Of a stretch of DNA of 64,000 bases, positions 1 to 8,220 are shown piece after piece. The notes under the pieces are model-generated. The model was not told where the DNA came from, did no database searches, and saw only the letters and a list, made by a program, of their open reading frames with translations. The position numbers were made by a program, and so were the translations under genes. Where the stretch lies: positions 62,001 to 126,000 of the forward strand of contig NZ_RQJO01000009.1 of assembly GCF_003858635.1 (NCBI RefSeq). Direction: 5' to 3'. Position 1 is the stretch's first letter, and every line of letters starts with the position of its first letter. The DNA comes from Larkinella rosea (lineage in GTDB: Bacteria > Bacteroidota > Bacteroidia > Cytophagales > Spirosomataceae).

Positions 1-2
1 TT

Positions 3-428
3 CGGGTCCGCAATCAGCTGGTCAGTAAACAACGGCAGCGGGCGTGGGTGCGGGCCAATCTCCTCCATCCGAATCCACCTTCGGCGCAGCCGGAAGCGGT
101 TGCTGAGCCTGCCGATCCGTTCCTGACCCGACTCTATGAACTGCTGGACGCGAACCTGAGCGACTCGCAGTTTGGTACCGAGCAAATGATGGCAGAACTG
201 GGCATGAGCCGGACCAATCTATTCCGGAAAGTAAAAGCGTTGACCGATCTGTCGGCGAATGATCTGCTGCGTAATTACCGGCTCAAACGGGCCGCTCAAC
301 TCCTGCGGGCGGGCCAGAGTGTCAATCAGGCCGCCTACCAGGTGGGTTTTACCAGCCCGGCTTATTTCAGCAAATGTTTCCGGGAGCTTTACCAGCTCAC
401 GCCCCGCGAATTTGCTGCTCAATCCTGA
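3..428 (+). CDS. C-terminal part of a sensor/response regulator with AraC-type DNA-binding domain (5' end outside window)
   Basis: The frame is open from the first bases, so the start lies upstream. About 141 residues are visible. The first 20 (RVRNQLVSKQRQRAWVRANL) look like the last helix of a receiver domain. The final 100 residues form an AraC/XylS double helix-turn-helix: LSDSQFGTEQMMAELGMSRTN, then the recognition segment with SVNQAAYQVGFTSPAYFSKCF and a terminal LTPREF. This architecture is typical of Bacteroidota hybrid two-component systems or receiver-AraC regulators; which one cannot be told without the N-terminus. It would bind DNA near target promoters, often glycan-use genes, but no target is evident here. 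Confidence 0.85.
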   Translation, partial: RVRNQLVSKQRQRAWVRANLLHPNPPSAQPEAVAEPADPFLTRLYELLDANLSDSQFGTEQMMAELGMSRTNLFRKVKALTDLSANDLLRNYRLKRAAQLLRAGQSVNQAAYQVGFTSPAYFSKCFRELYQLTPREFAAQS

Positions 429-740
429 TCAGGCCCTGTTTTTTGCCTGAATTCCCTTTTTGCCACCTTTTATCGACAACTGATCGGTTCTGGAACCTGG
501 TGTTTACCATTGTGAACGCATTTGCGTCGCTGAATGGGCTGTTCAGCACCGCCAAAACCGTTGGACTGCAAAGCGGTATCGATTCAGGTCCAGCCAGCGG
601 ACCTGCTGTTGTTGCGGATCAAAAAACGTACGGATGAAGGTCTTGAAACCGTAAGGTTTTCTGGTTTAATGATCACCCCAGGCTGGATCTCCGGGCTAGG
701 GTATTTTTTACATGGGCGGTTTTTTCTCTGTATCTGGCAT

Positions 741-778
741 CAAAAAGAAAACAAACCCGGCCTTACGAAGACCGGGTT
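741..778 (-). terminator. Rho-independent terminator-like hairpin, minus strand
   Basis: AACCCGG (754-760) pairs with CCGGGTT (772-778) around an 11-base loop. On the minus strand the hairpin is followed by a T-rich run (complement of 741-753). No minus-strand gene is evident immediately to its right, so it may be a relic. Confidence 0.45.
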
Positions 779-864
779 GTCGAAACATCCTCTGTTTTAC
801 TCTCGTTACTACGTACGCGTTTGACTTCGTTTGTGATGAGCTGGTGATCAGTTCAGCTCGCTGT

Positions 865-1236
865 CACAAACCTAGCGAGTGCAACGGCGATAAACGATAA
901 CACTTGTTCCAAATACCATAACGGCTGTTCCAAATGCCCCGATCAATCTCTGAAATGACTAGAAAACAAGTGAAAGGGGCGGTTTTTGAATCTCCCAATT
1001 GGGAAAAGGCCATCGGGCTTCCATGAGATGTCGAAACCCGGAACTGCCTATCCGCAAAAGAAACGGTTTGGGAAAACCGCAAATAGTGTGTTGGGAACCT
1101 GTTGGCATGATCCCTGCGAACCGGTTACGAGCAATCAATCAACCGTTTTGCCGACTTTTTATCCGGCCTGGAACAGGCGTTATGGTTTTTGGAACAGCCG
1201 TTATCGTCGGTTGCTGATGTACTCACTAGGTTTGTA
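865..1236. repeat. MITE-like element with ~70-bp imperfect inverted repeats
   Basis: The segment 865-935 is the imperfect reverse complement of 1166-1236. Shared blocks include TGGAACAGnCGTTATGGT, TTTGGAACA, GTTATCG and CTAGGTTTGT. Each arm also contains an internal tandem of a ~20-bp unit (TTTGGAACAnnnGTTAT). Between the arms are ~230 bp without a recognisable gene. Long inverted ends around a short non-coding core fit a miniature inverted-repeat element or a paired regulatory RNA; no target-site duplication was identified. Confidence 0.5.
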
Positions 1237-1266
1237 TTCGATCGTTTTCCCAAACCCCTTAACGCC

Positions 1267-1518
1267 ATGTTCCTCTATTTTTCCCTTACGACTTCCGATC
1301 GTTCAGTCAACAACCCCTGTGTTTGTTGTGCGGAATTTGATATCCAACTGGAAGTGTTAAACAGCTTTGTCGCCCTTGGTAACGTTCTCTCATCCGCTTA
1401 CCTGATCGACGATGATGGCACGCGAATTGACCTGCCCGTAGGTGCTTTTGATGGCTTACCCGTCGGCGACCTCATGCGAAATTTGACGAAGGAGTATCAA
1501 CAACTATTGCGTGCCTAA
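1267..1518 (+). CDS. Hypothetical protein (83 aa)
   Basis: Unrecognised. The chosen ATG gives 83 residues; longer starts run into the inverted-repeat element. The second half has a protein-like pattern: FDIQLEVLNSFVALGNVLSS, then YLIDDDGTRIDLPVGAFDGLPV, then a C-terminal helix MRNLTKEYQQLL. It stands alone between an inverted-repeat element and a long intergenic region and has no clear ribosome-binding site. It could be a genuine orphan gene or a fragment of a larger one. Confidence 0.4.
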   Translation: MFLYFSLTTSDRSVNNPCVCCAEFDIQLEVLNSFVALGNVLSSAYLIDDDGTRIDLPVGAFDGLPVGDLMRNLTKEYQQLLRA

Positions 1519-1990
1519 AATGGGTTATATCAACTCGTTTCAACAATTAAGGGGCAATAGTTTGCCGTTCTGTTTTGCCAATAGAGCGGTGACGCTTTTT
1601 CCGGGAAATGCCTTCTCCAATCCTAGCCACATGCAATAGATTATTGGTCATGACAGGGCCGGGAATTCGGTTGGTTGTTGGTAAACCGGTTTCGTCGGAT
1701 CAACGGCATCCGATTAATCGCCGAACCGAAACCGCTGCCGCCCGTTCCGGTTTTGGAGTCTGCCCTAAATGTCGTATTTTTCAATTCAAACTACTTTTTA
1801 TGGGTCTATTTCTACTAATCAGCGTCGTTTTTGGAATTAGCGGACTGACTATTTGTATCCAAAACAGTTCTGCGCGCCCAGGTGCCTGCCCTTAACGGGG
1901 CGTGGACGCCTGGTTGCATCTTCTGACACCGTTCGGTACGATTCGTAACCCGTTTATCCATGCATTTTTTAAATCGTAGGGAAAAAATAA
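1519..1990. other. Intergenic stretch, nothing firm
   Basis: No supported gene. A nested hairpin can be drawn at 1688-1733: GGTTTCG/CGAAACC outside and TCGGAT/ATCCGA inside. A purine-rich run (GGGAAAAAATAA) directly before 1991 is the only plausible translation signal for the VOC gene. Confidence 0.4.
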
Positions 1991-2368
1991 ATGAAAAAAG
2001 TAACCGGAATTGGCGGCATCTTCTTCAAATGCGATGACCCGCAAAAAATGAAAGACTGGTACGCTCAGCATCTGGGATTACCCGTAAATGAGTATGGAAC
2101 GCTGTTCAAATGGCGTGATAGCGATGATCCATCTAAAGAAGGGACAACCGTTTGGGGCGCCTTTGACAAAAGCACCAGCTACTTTGAGCCTTCCAAAAAG
2201 GACTTCATGATCAATTACCGGGTTGAGAATTTGGAAGGACTGGTGGAAGAGCTAAAAAGCAATGGCGTAACGATACTGGATGAAATAGCCGTTTATGACT
2301 ACGGTAAGTTTGTTCATGTGCTTGATCCTGAAGGGAATCGTGTCGAACTCTGGGAAGATATTGGCTAA
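1991..2368 (+). CDS. VOC-family (glyoxalase/bleomycin-resistance-like) protein
   Basis: A 125-residue single VOC module. It starts with the usual first strand (KVTGIGGIFFKCDDPQKMKDWYAQHLGLPV), and ends with the diagnostic last strand FVHVLDPEGNRVELWE, whose Glu is normally a metal ligand. Such proteins are small metal-dependent lyases, isomerases, dioxygenases or resistance proteins that act as dimers. The substrate cannot be deduced. It is monocistronic and faces a convergent NmrA-like gene across a perfect hairpin. Confidence 0.88.
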   Translation: MKKVTGIGGIFFKCDDPQKMKDWYAQHLGLPVNEYGTLFKWRDSDDPSKEGTTVWGAFDKSTSYFEPSKKDFMINYRVENLEGLVEELKSNGVTILDEIAVYDYGKFVHVLDPEGNRVELWEDIG

Positions 2369-2381
2369 TCAGCCAAAGGTG

Positions 2382-2427
2382 AGTCATCCCGAATTTCAAG
2401 CCGGTGTCTTCAAAATTCGGGATGACT
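2382..2427. terminator. Bidirectional hairpin between convergent genes
   Basis: AGTCATCCCGAATTT (2382-2396) is the exact reverse complement of 2413-2427, leaving a 16-base loop. It sits between the converging VOC and NmrA-like genes. There is no long T-run, so termination is inferred from position and stem strength. Confidence 0.65.
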
Positions 2428-2455
2428 TAGGGTACTTTTCTCCTCTCACTGGCCT

Positions 2456-3406
2456 TTAGTCCAGCGGAATAAGGCCGGCGTTTTGCTCCAGCCAGGTATC
2501 AAACGACTGCAATTCGGGATTCAACTCCCGGGAGTAGGCTACATCTCGGACCGTGTTACACACCTCATCGAAATCCCGGTAAAACTGGAACATATTGCCC
2601 ATGTCATCGGCGCCCGGAAAGCCGAAACCCCGGTATACCTCCGGCGTAACGTAGTTGTAGATGACCTCCTGTCCGATCGCGCTGGAAAGTTTCGAAGCCA
2701 TTTCCTCGCCCGTCAGCTGATCACCCGCCACGCCGATGATTTTCCCAACGAATTCCGAACCTCCCTTGAAGATGGCGTAAGCGGTTTTGCCGATATCTTC
2801 CGAACCCACGCCGGCCATCTTCTTGTCGGCCATCGGTAAGGTCAGGTACAGCTTGCCATCGGATCCTTTTTTCGGTCCGGCCCCGAAATAGATGAAATTT
2901 TCCCAATAGAAAGAAGCTCTCAGGAAGGTCGTAGGTACGCCTAAATCGGTAAAGATTTTGTCGGCTTCGCCTTTCGCATCAAAATGCGGCACTTTGTAGT
3001 TGCCCTGAAGGGTTGGCATCCGGTCATCGTCCAGCGGAACCCAGTGGCGGGTATCTTCCAGCGTTGACCAGATCACATGCTGCAGCCCGGCCTGTTTAGC
3101 CGCGTGGGCCATACTGCTTGCTTCGTTGTACTCCCGCTGGGGCGAAAAGTGCGCCCAGAAAAATGTCACAAAGAAGGCTCCATAAGCGCCCTCCAAGGCA
3201 TTGAGCAGACTTTTTTCGTCATCAATATCAGCCACAACTACTTCGGCTCCCAATTGGGCGAGCTCCTTCGCCTTGTCTGAATCGGCATCCCGCGTGATAG
3301 CCCGGACGGCAAATTCACTGTTTTTATCGTTGAGGATGGCTCTGGCGACTCCACCACCTTGCGCACCGGTGGCACCGAAAACGGCAATAATCTTTTTTTC
3401 TGACAT
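2456..3406 (-). CDS. NmrA-like NAD(P)-binding protein (atypical SDR)
   Basis: A 316-residue Rossmann-fold protein. The N-terminus carries the dinucleotide-binding motif GATGAQGG (G11-x2-G14-x2-G17) after a hydrophobic strand. The NmrA/HSCARG-type layout follows: AITRD after strand 2, VVADIDDEKSL after strand 3, and no classical YxxxK catalytic pair. Family members act as redox sensors or as NAD(P)H-dependent reductases; nothing here distinguishes these. The gene is monocistronic and divergent from the phosphoesterase lipoprotein gene across 387 bp. Confidence 0.88.
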   Translation of the reverse strand: MSEKKIIAVFGATGAQGGGVARAILNDKNSEFAVRAITRDADSDKAKELAQLGAEVVVADIDDEKSLLNALEGAYGAFFVTFFWAHFSPQREYNEASSMAHAAKQAGLQHVIWSTLEDTRHWVPLDDDRMPTLQGNYKVPHFDAKGEADKIFTDLGVPTTFLRASFYWENFIYFGAGPKKGSDGKLYLTLPMADKKMAGVGSEDIGKTAYAIFKGGSEFVGKIIGVAGDQLTGEEMASKLSSAIGQEVIYNYVTPEVYRGFGFPGADDMGNMFQFYRDFDEVCNTVRDVAYSRELNPELQSFDTWLEQNAGLIPLD

Positions 3407-3793
3407 GGGACTTTAGGTTCTTTTGGTTTAGAAAGAGAAAACCCCGGCCACGGCGGGACCGAGCCCGTAAGTTATTACAATAGTGGATAGCTTGTTAACT
3501 ACGTCACCTATTTTACGCTATTAGCCGTCAAATTTTGCAGGCTGGTGGGTTTGAAATAAACCGAATGGGCTGCCTTCATACCAGAAAAGCGCAGATCATC
3601 GCTCCATACCATTCCCTTTTTAGTTATTTTGTTTTTAAGATTATTAACTAGAACTCACTTTCGATACTTTCAAGTGACTTTAACAAAAAGGTCACAGTAA
3701 CCGTAAGGCCATACCACCAAAATAGTTTTATTTTCGTTCCAAAACACCGACCCGTTGGTTGCGGGTTATTAATACCCCAAATCCGGATTGTAT
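3407..3793. other. Divergent intergenic region between nmrA-like and phosphoesterase genes
   Basis: No gene. It should contain the promoters of both flanking genes, but I find no clean TTG-N19-TAnnTTTG match. AT-rich tracts occur at 3615-3660. Confidence 0.4.
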
Positions 3794-6298
3794 ATGAAAA
3801 ACCTGTCCATTGTTTTGCGCGGATTGAGCTTGATTCTGGTCCTTTTGCTACCGTTGTTCGGATGCCAGCGCAAAGGAAATGCGGCCCAGCAGGCGGAGGA
3901 AATTGCCCTGTATAAAGAGCTGAGTGCCAAACGGGTTAATCTGCCAAATGGCTGGGCACTGACTCCGGCCGGCACAAGTCTCGATCTGGATGATCTGCCG
4001 CTGAACCTGGTGGTTTCGCCGACCCAAAAGTACCTGGCCGTGACCAACAACGGACAAAGCACGCAGAGCATCACGCTCATTGATGCCCGCGCCGAAAAAG
4101 TGCTGGATACCGTTCGGGTTGGAAAAGCGTACCTGGGGTTGGCATTTAGCCAGGATGAGAAACGCCTGTATGCTTCCGGGGGCAACGACAACAAAATTCT
4201 GGTGTACAAAATCGAGGATAATCAACTCGTGGCGGATGCGCCGATTGCGTTGGGAAAACCGTGGCCAGTAAAAATCTCGCCCACTGGTTTGTGCCTCGAC
4301 GATGCGAAAAACCGGCTTTATGTCGTAACCAAAGAAGACAGTTCCTTATACACCTGCGATACACAAACCCGGCAGAGTCTCCACCGGGTGAATCTGGGAG
4401 CCGCTGCCTACACCTGCCTTCTTTCTCCCGACAAAAACACCCTCTTCGTCTCGTTGTGGGGCGGGGCCAGTGTTGCGGTTGTTGACCTGGCCACGCAGCA
4501 GGTGACCGCCAAAATCCCGACGAACAAGAATCCGAACGATCTGCTGTTGACGCGCGACGGCAAGTTTCTGTTTGTCGCCAACGGCAATGACAATACCGTT
4601 GCGCTCATCGATCTGACCAAACGGGCGGTGATCGAAACCCTGACGGCGTCGCTTTTTCCCAATGCGCCCGTTGGAACCACGCCGAACGGTCTGGCACTGA
4701 GCGACGACGAGAAGACCCTCTACATTGCCAACGCCGATAACAACTGCCTGGCGGTTTTCGATGTAACGGAAAAAGGACATGGGCGCTCCAGCGGTTTTAT
4801 TCCGACGGGCTGGTACCCCACGGCGGTGAAGGTGATCGGTTCCAAAATTTTCGTAACGAACGGAAAAGGGTTTTCGTCCAAAGCCAATCCCAAAGGACCG
4901 AATCCGGCTTTGTCCCGGGTTCCGCAGCAGATCGGCCCGAATCCGCAGGCCAACACGGGTCGCCAGCAATACATTGGCGGTTTGTTCAAGGGCACGCTTT
5001 CGATAATCAAGGTCCCGGAAAGCCAGGAACTGGCGGCCTATTCCCGGCTGGTTTACGCCAACACCCCGTACACCAAAACCAAAGAAACGCTGGCGGAAGG
5101 CGAAGCCGGAAACCCCATTCCGCGCCGGGTTGGCGATCCGTCGCCGATCAAATACGTTTTTTACATCATCAAAGAAAACCGCACTTACGATCAGGTGCTG
5201 GGCGACATGAAGGAGGGCAACGGTGATTCGTCGCTTTGTCTGTTTCCGCAGAAAGTGACGCCCAATCAACACGCGCTGGCCCGCGAATTTGTGCTGCTCG
5301 ACAATTTTTACGTGGATGCCGAAGTCAGCGCCGACGGCCACAACTGGTCGGCGGCCGCGTACGCCAACGATTACGTGGAAAAAAACTGGGTGACGAGTTA
5401 CGGTGGCCGGGGCGGTACGTACGATTACGAAGGCCAGAAGGAAATTGCGCACCCGCGCGACGGTTTTATCTGGGACCATTGTTTGCGGACGGGAATCAGT
5501 TTCCGGACCTACGGCTGGTTTGCCGATGACGCCAGACCGAACATCAAAACGCTGGAAGGGAAGTTCTGTCCCGAATTCAAAGGATACGATTTGGGCTACA
5601 TGGACATCGACCGGGAAAAAGCCTGGGAAAGGGATTTCGACCGACTGGTTACGGCCAATACCGTTCCGCGTTTGAGCACGGTACGGTTTGGAAACGATCA
5701 CACCTCGGGCGCTGCCGTGGGAAAACCGACGCCCTATGCGGCTTTGGCCGATAATGATCTGGCCGTCGGGCGGTTTGTCGAGCACTTGTCCCAGAGCCCC
5801 ATCTGGAAAGAATCCGTGGTATTTATTCTGGAAGATGATGCCCAAAACGGCCCCGATCACGTGGACGCTCATCGATCGATTGCCTTTGTGGCTGGCGGTT
5901 TTGTCAAACGCGGTTTTGTGGATCACACCATGTATTCGACCTCCGGGATGCTCCGGACGATGGAATTAATTCTGGGTTTGAAACCGATGAGCCAGTACGA
6001 TGCGGCTGCTACGCCCATGTGGCGGTGTTTCAGCAAGGCTCCCAACCTGACGCCGTTCAAATCCCGGGAAGCGGGCGTGGATATTCACCAGCGAAACATG
6101 GCGGCCAATAAAAACTCCCGGCGCAGCCTGCAATTTGATCTGTCGAAACCCGATGCAATCGATGATCTGATTTTTAGCGAGATCGTCTGGCAAACCGTGC
6201 GGGGTGAAAAAAGTGTGATGCCCGCCCCGCGCCGGGGCGCTTTTGTTCGGCTGGGCAAGGACATGGACGATGAGGAGGAAGAAGGCGACGATGACTGA
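3794..6298 (+). CDS. Lipoprotein with YncE-like beta-propeller fused to alkaline-phosphatase-fold phosphoesterase
   Basis: The ATG at 3794 starts a lipoprotein signal (MKNLSIVLRG... LLLPLFGC), better than the in-frame TTG six bases upstream. Residues ~50-400 are a YncE/lactonase-type beta-propeller with repeated strands such as KYLAVTNNG, KRLYASGG, NTLFVSLWGG and KFLFVANGND. Residues ~450-740 are a phospholipase C/phosphoesterase domain with the hallmark ENRTYDQVLGD near 460, DAEVSADGHNWS and EDDAQNGPDHVDAHRS carrying metal-ligand Asp/His residues. The tail is strongly acidic (DMDDEEEEGDDD). This two-domain arrangement recurs in Bacteroidota; the likely role is phosphoester hydrolysis in the periplasm or at the outer membrane, substrate unknown. 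It is monocistronic. Confidence 0.92.
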   Translation: MKNLSIVLRGLSLILVLLLPLFGCQRKGNAAQQAEEIALYKELSAKRVNLPNGWALTPAGTSLDLDDLPLNLVVSPTQKYLAVTNNGQSTQSITLIDARAEKVLDTVRVGKAYLGLAFSQDEKRLYASGGNDNKILVYKIEDNQLVADAPIALGKPWPVKISPTGLCLDDAKNRLYVVTKEDSSLYTCDTQTRQSLHRVNLGAAAYTCLLSPDKNTLFVSLWGGASVAVVDLATQQVTAKIPTNKNPNDLLLTRDGKFLFVANGNDNTVALIDLTKRAVIETLTASLFPNAPVGTTPNGLALSDDEKTLYIANADNNCLAVFDVTEKGHGRSSGFIPTGWYPTAVKVIGSKIFVTNGKGFSSKANPKGPNPALSRVPQQIGPNPQANTGRQQYIGGLFKGTLSIIKVPESQELAAYSRLVYANTPYTKTKETLAEGEAGNPIPRRVGDPSPIKYVFYIIKENRTYDQVLGDMKEGNGDSSLCLFPQKVTPNQHALAREFVLLDNFYVDAEVSADGHNWSAAAYANDYVEKNWVTSYGGRGGTYDYEGQKEIAHPRDGFIWDHCLRTGISFRTYGWFADDARPNIKTLEGKFCPEFKGYDLGYMDIDREKAWERDFDRLVTANTVPRLSTVRFGNDHTSGAAVGKPTPYAALADNDLAVGRFVEHLSQSPIWKESVVFILEDDAQNGPDHVDAHRSIAFVAGGFVKRGFVDHTMYSTSGMLRTMELILGLKPMSQYDAAATPMWRCFSKAPNLTPFKSREAGVDIHQRNMAANKNSRRSLQFDLSKPDAIDDLIFSEIVWQTVRGEKSVMPAPRRGAFVRLGKDMDDEEEEGDDD

Positions 6299-6341
6299 TT
6301 GATGATACAGAGGAATAATTAAGAAAGGTAGTTATGACGTG

Positions 6342-6382
6342 CGACCTGGGAGGTGGTACGCCCACTTTTATCACCCAGATCG
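6342..6382. other. Two-tier hairpin downstream of the phosphoesterase gene
   Basis: CGACCTGGG (6342-6350) pairs with CCCAGATCG (6374-6382) with one G-T pair. Inside, AGGTGG (6351-6356) pairs with CCACTT (6362-6367). It may terminate the upstream gene although the T-run is internal, or be another relic of the tRNA-like array that begins 64 bp on. Confidence 0.4.
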
Positions 6383-6445
6383 GCTACGTTCAATGATGGC
6401 ATGTTGACCGCATCAGGGGCTGGCCCAAGGTGTTACCCGCCAAAA

Positions 6446-6506
6446 TAGTCCGGTCAGTTACCAGTAAGCTTGCAGAGCCCGCCTTGACCACTTGGTTAAC
6501 GGACCA
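6446..6506 (-). pseudogene. tRNA-like element 1 (Cys-like, 61 nt, abnormal)
   Basis: On the minus strand TGGTCCG and CGGACTA close a 7-bp acceptor-like stem with one G-U pair. Inside are a D-arm-like GTTAACCAAGTGGTCAAGGC and a hairpin containing CTGCAA, as in tRNA-Cys (GCA). The loop is contracted to CTGCA and there is no GTTCGA T-arm. At 61 nt it cannot fold as a canonical tRNA. No CCA is encoded. Confidence 0.45.
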
Positions 6507-6521
6507 TTAAAACTAAATAGT

Positions 6522-6618
6522 TGGCGTTGAGGGATTCGAGCGGCAGCGGGCGACCGTCCACTCACCCAAAGGGACAGATTTACAGTCTGCTTTAACTCTC
6601 CCGCGTTGCCGAACGCCA
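6522..6618 (-). pseudogene. tRNA-like element 2 (Tyr-GTA-like, 97 nt, abnormal)
   Basis: The ends TGGCGTT and AACGCCA form a perfect 7-bp acceptor stem. The anticodon arm GCAGACTGTAAATCTG is the classic tRNA-Tyr arm, with GTA at 6581-6583. A T-loop-like CTCGAATCCCTC is present, but its 5' stem strand (TGCCG) does not pair. The D-arm is unusual and the variable region long. It is either a decayed tRNA-Tyr or a tRNA-like RNA with a divergent body. Confidence 0.55.
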
Positions 6619-6651
6619 GTTTAAACTACCCAAAATGGGGAGTTAATTTTG

Positions 6652-6757
6652 CAGGGTAGGCCGGATGGTCCGCCGATGCCGTTCGAACCGCTACGGCGGA
6701 CCGCCGACGACCCCTTGGTCTCCAACCAAGTACGCTACCAGCTGCGCTACTACCCTG
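6652..6757 (-). pseudogene. tRNA-like element 3 (Pro-like body, GGA anticodon, 106 nt, abnormal)
   Basis: CAGGGTA and TACCCTG close the acceptor. Then come a normal D-arm (TAGCGCAGCTGGTAGCG) and an anticodon arm CTTGG-TTGGAGA-CCAAG. Body and arm resemble tRNA-Pro, but the loop reads GGA (6721-6723) instead of NGG. The T-arm is replaced by a long hairpin: GGTCCGCCG/CGGCGGACC around a GTTCGAAC core. At 106 nt it is too long for a normal tRNA. Confidence 0.55.
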
Positions 6758-6761
6758 AGTG

Positions 6762-6802
6762 AAAAGAAAAAGCCCCTGTCGATCGATTTCAGCAGGGGCT
6801 TT
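6762..6802 (-). terminator. Strong rho-independent terminator, minus strand
   Basis: AAAGCCCCTG (6769-6778) pairs perfectly with CAGGGGCTTT (6793-6802). On the minus strand a TTTTTCTTTT tail follows. It would stop transcription from the 6967-7422 gene just before the tRNA-like array, leaving that array without an obvious promoter. Confidence 0.75.
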
Positions 6803-6966
6803 CCATGGAAAAAGTCTTTGAACCTTAATCAATAGTCATACCCCTCCAGGCCAATATTGGCTTTGTGGTTGACAGGGGTGATATGGATTGCCCTTGTTCA
6901 TAAGGCAAATGAACGGACTTTTTCAACTACTCTAAAACTGCGGCTGATTTACTAAAAGATGGCTTT

Positions 6967-7422
6967 TTATCGGCGCTTCAAGAGCGCATAGGCACCTGCT
7001 GCTGCCAATCCGCCGATTACGTACCAACTTATGGTCATCGCAGCCGTAGAAGCAGTTCGCTGAGTAGGGGCGGTTCCGAGCCCTAACGGACCAGTCAAGC
7101 CAACGGCACCAATTCCCGCTGCGAGTCCCAGGGCGGTACCGGCCAGAAGTTCGTACCGGGGCTTTGCCAGTCCTACCAGGCTGTAATAAAGTGCATTGGA
7201 AACCAGATCGCCCCCTAATGCCCAGTCGTGTAATTCTTCATCCGAAGGTGTGGCTACATCTATTTTAGTCAGTGTATTTCTGATAGCCCGCATGCCCAAT
7301 ACGTCGGCTCTGGGGGCGTCATCAATATAATGACGGGCCGTTTCATGGAGAGCGGTCAGCACACCTGCTCCAATCACCCCACTGGCCAACGCTTGCATAA
7401 TTGTTGTGTTTCGATCATTCAT
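6967..7422 (-). CDS. Hypothetical membrane protein (151 aa)
   Basis: Not a family I recognise by name. The 151 residues have three hydrophobic stretches. One is near the N-terminus (ALASGVIGAGVLTALHETAR), one is mid-protein (LLAGTALGLAAGIGAVGLTGPLGLG), and one is a C-terminal helix (MTISWYVIGGLAAAGAYALL) before the basic end KRR. A polar insert containing DDAPRADVLGMRAIRN lies between the first two. It is likely an inner-membrane protein. It is monocistronic and followed by a strong terminator at 6762-6802. Confidence 0.7.
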   Translation of the reverse strand: MNDRNTTIMQALASGVIGAGVLTALHETARHYIDDAPRADVLGMRAIRNTLTKIDVATPSDEELHDWALGGDLVSNALYYSLVGLAKPRYELLAGTALGLAAGIGAVGLTGPLGLGTAPTQRTASTAAMTISWYVIGGLAAAGAYALLKRR

Positions 7423-7834
7423 GAGAGTTTAACTAATCGGATCAACCATGTGTTACTTTTATTTCGCTTGTTGCAAGAAACTAACCGGAATAAGCATAAT
7501 CAGGAATCAGGCGGGGCATTAGCAATCAGCTCGATTGAGATTCCAAAGCGGCAACGGGAAAACTGTTTCGGGCTACTCAGGCGGTGCGGTTGCCTCAACG
7601 AACGATTGGCAGTAAACAGGCTATGTAAAAAAATAAAAGTTGTTTTCTGGGCTACAGCTCGTACAGTTTCTACAAACACATATTTTGGCTATTCATAGAT
7701 TGACGCGGATGCCGGTAACTCGCTGGAAACGCACATTTCAGGGCAAAATCCGAAAAAAGGACTTTGGCAAAAGGTAATCTTGGTTAACGTTTTAATTCCC
7801 CGATTTCGATGGTTTAAAAACATCCGATACCCCC
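7423..7834. other. Intergenic stretch, nothing recognised
   Basis: No protein frame with a recognisable domain and no clear repeat or promoter. Reading frames here are short or antisense extensions of the neighbouring membrane-protein gene. Confidence 0.4.
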
Positions 7835-8050
7835 ATGGGAGTTTATCAATTCATTATGGATGTACCTGACTGGATTCGAGAATATGCCAAATCGTCGCAT
7901 TTTGAAGCCGATGATATTGAGGCACTATGGAAGCTGGTCAATGAGGACAAAGCCTTTTTTGATCGAATAATGAAACACGCTCTGGCAACTGAAACGAGAC
8001 GGAGCTTTCCCTCATACATTCAGAGGCTAAGTCAAATGTTCTCCAGCTAA
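7835..8050 (+). CDS. Hypothetical small protein (71 aa)
   Basis: Unrecognised. The composition is protein-like and mostly helical: MDVPDWIREYAKSSHFEADD, EALWKLVNEDKAFFDRIMKH, then SFPSYIQRLSQMF. The start may be the ATG at 7856 instead, seven codons later. It is an orphan in a gene-poor region, cytosolic, with no signal peptide or membrane segment. Confidence 0.5.
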   Translation: MGVYQFIMDVPDWIREYAKSSHFEADDIEALWKLVNEDKAFFDRIMKHALATETRRSFPSYIQRLSQMFSS

Positions 8051-8090
8051 TAAAATAGCTATTAACAGATTATTTGGTAAAGGTCCTTAC

Positions 8091-8207
8091 ATGCACATCT
8101 GGAAAACCGCTGTATTTTTCTTAGCCCAGTGTGTACTTTTATGGTGTATGGAAATCTCACATCAAAATGAAAAAATTCCACCTTTAAAAGACGTATGTTT
8201 GAATTAA
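8091..8207 (+). CDS. Possible membrane micropeptide (38 aa)
   Basis: An ATG follows GGTAAAGG by a suitable gap and opens 38 codons: a hydrophobic helix (KTAVFFLAQCVLLWCMEI) and a short polar tail. The length and single hydrophobic segment suit a membrane micropeptide, but chance cannot be excluded. Confidence 0.25.
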   Translation: MHIWKTAVFFLAQCVLLWCMEISHQNEKIPPLKDVCLN

Positions 8208-8220
8208 CGCCACAACTCCC

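Larger units (their letters stand above)
429..1266. other. Intergenic stretch with a terminator-like hairpin and an inverted-repeat element
   Basis: I see no convincing gene. The reading frames present have no recognisable domain, and those at 864-1360 are translations of the inverted repeat described separately. The stretch holds a minus-strand terminator-like hairpin near 754-778 and most of the inverted-repeat element 865-1236. Confidence 0.5.

Noticed and set aside
864-1360. Opposed frames sharing the peptide WNxRYGxWNxxY
   Set aside because: The similarity is explained by translation of the inverted DNA repeat, not by homologous proteins.
1608-1895. 95-codon frame with one hydrophobic segment
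   Set aside because: No ribosome-binding site, no family pattern and poor codon periodicity; not supported as a gene.
4346-5926. Long (526-codon) open frame antisense to the phosphoesterase lipoprotein gene
   Set aside because: It is a GC-rich shadow of a clearly coding gene, with low-complexity basic composition and no domain.
6446-6757. Three functional tRNA genes
   Set aside because: Acceptor and anticodon arms are present but T-arms or overall lengths are abnormal, so they are listed as tRNA-like or degenerate.
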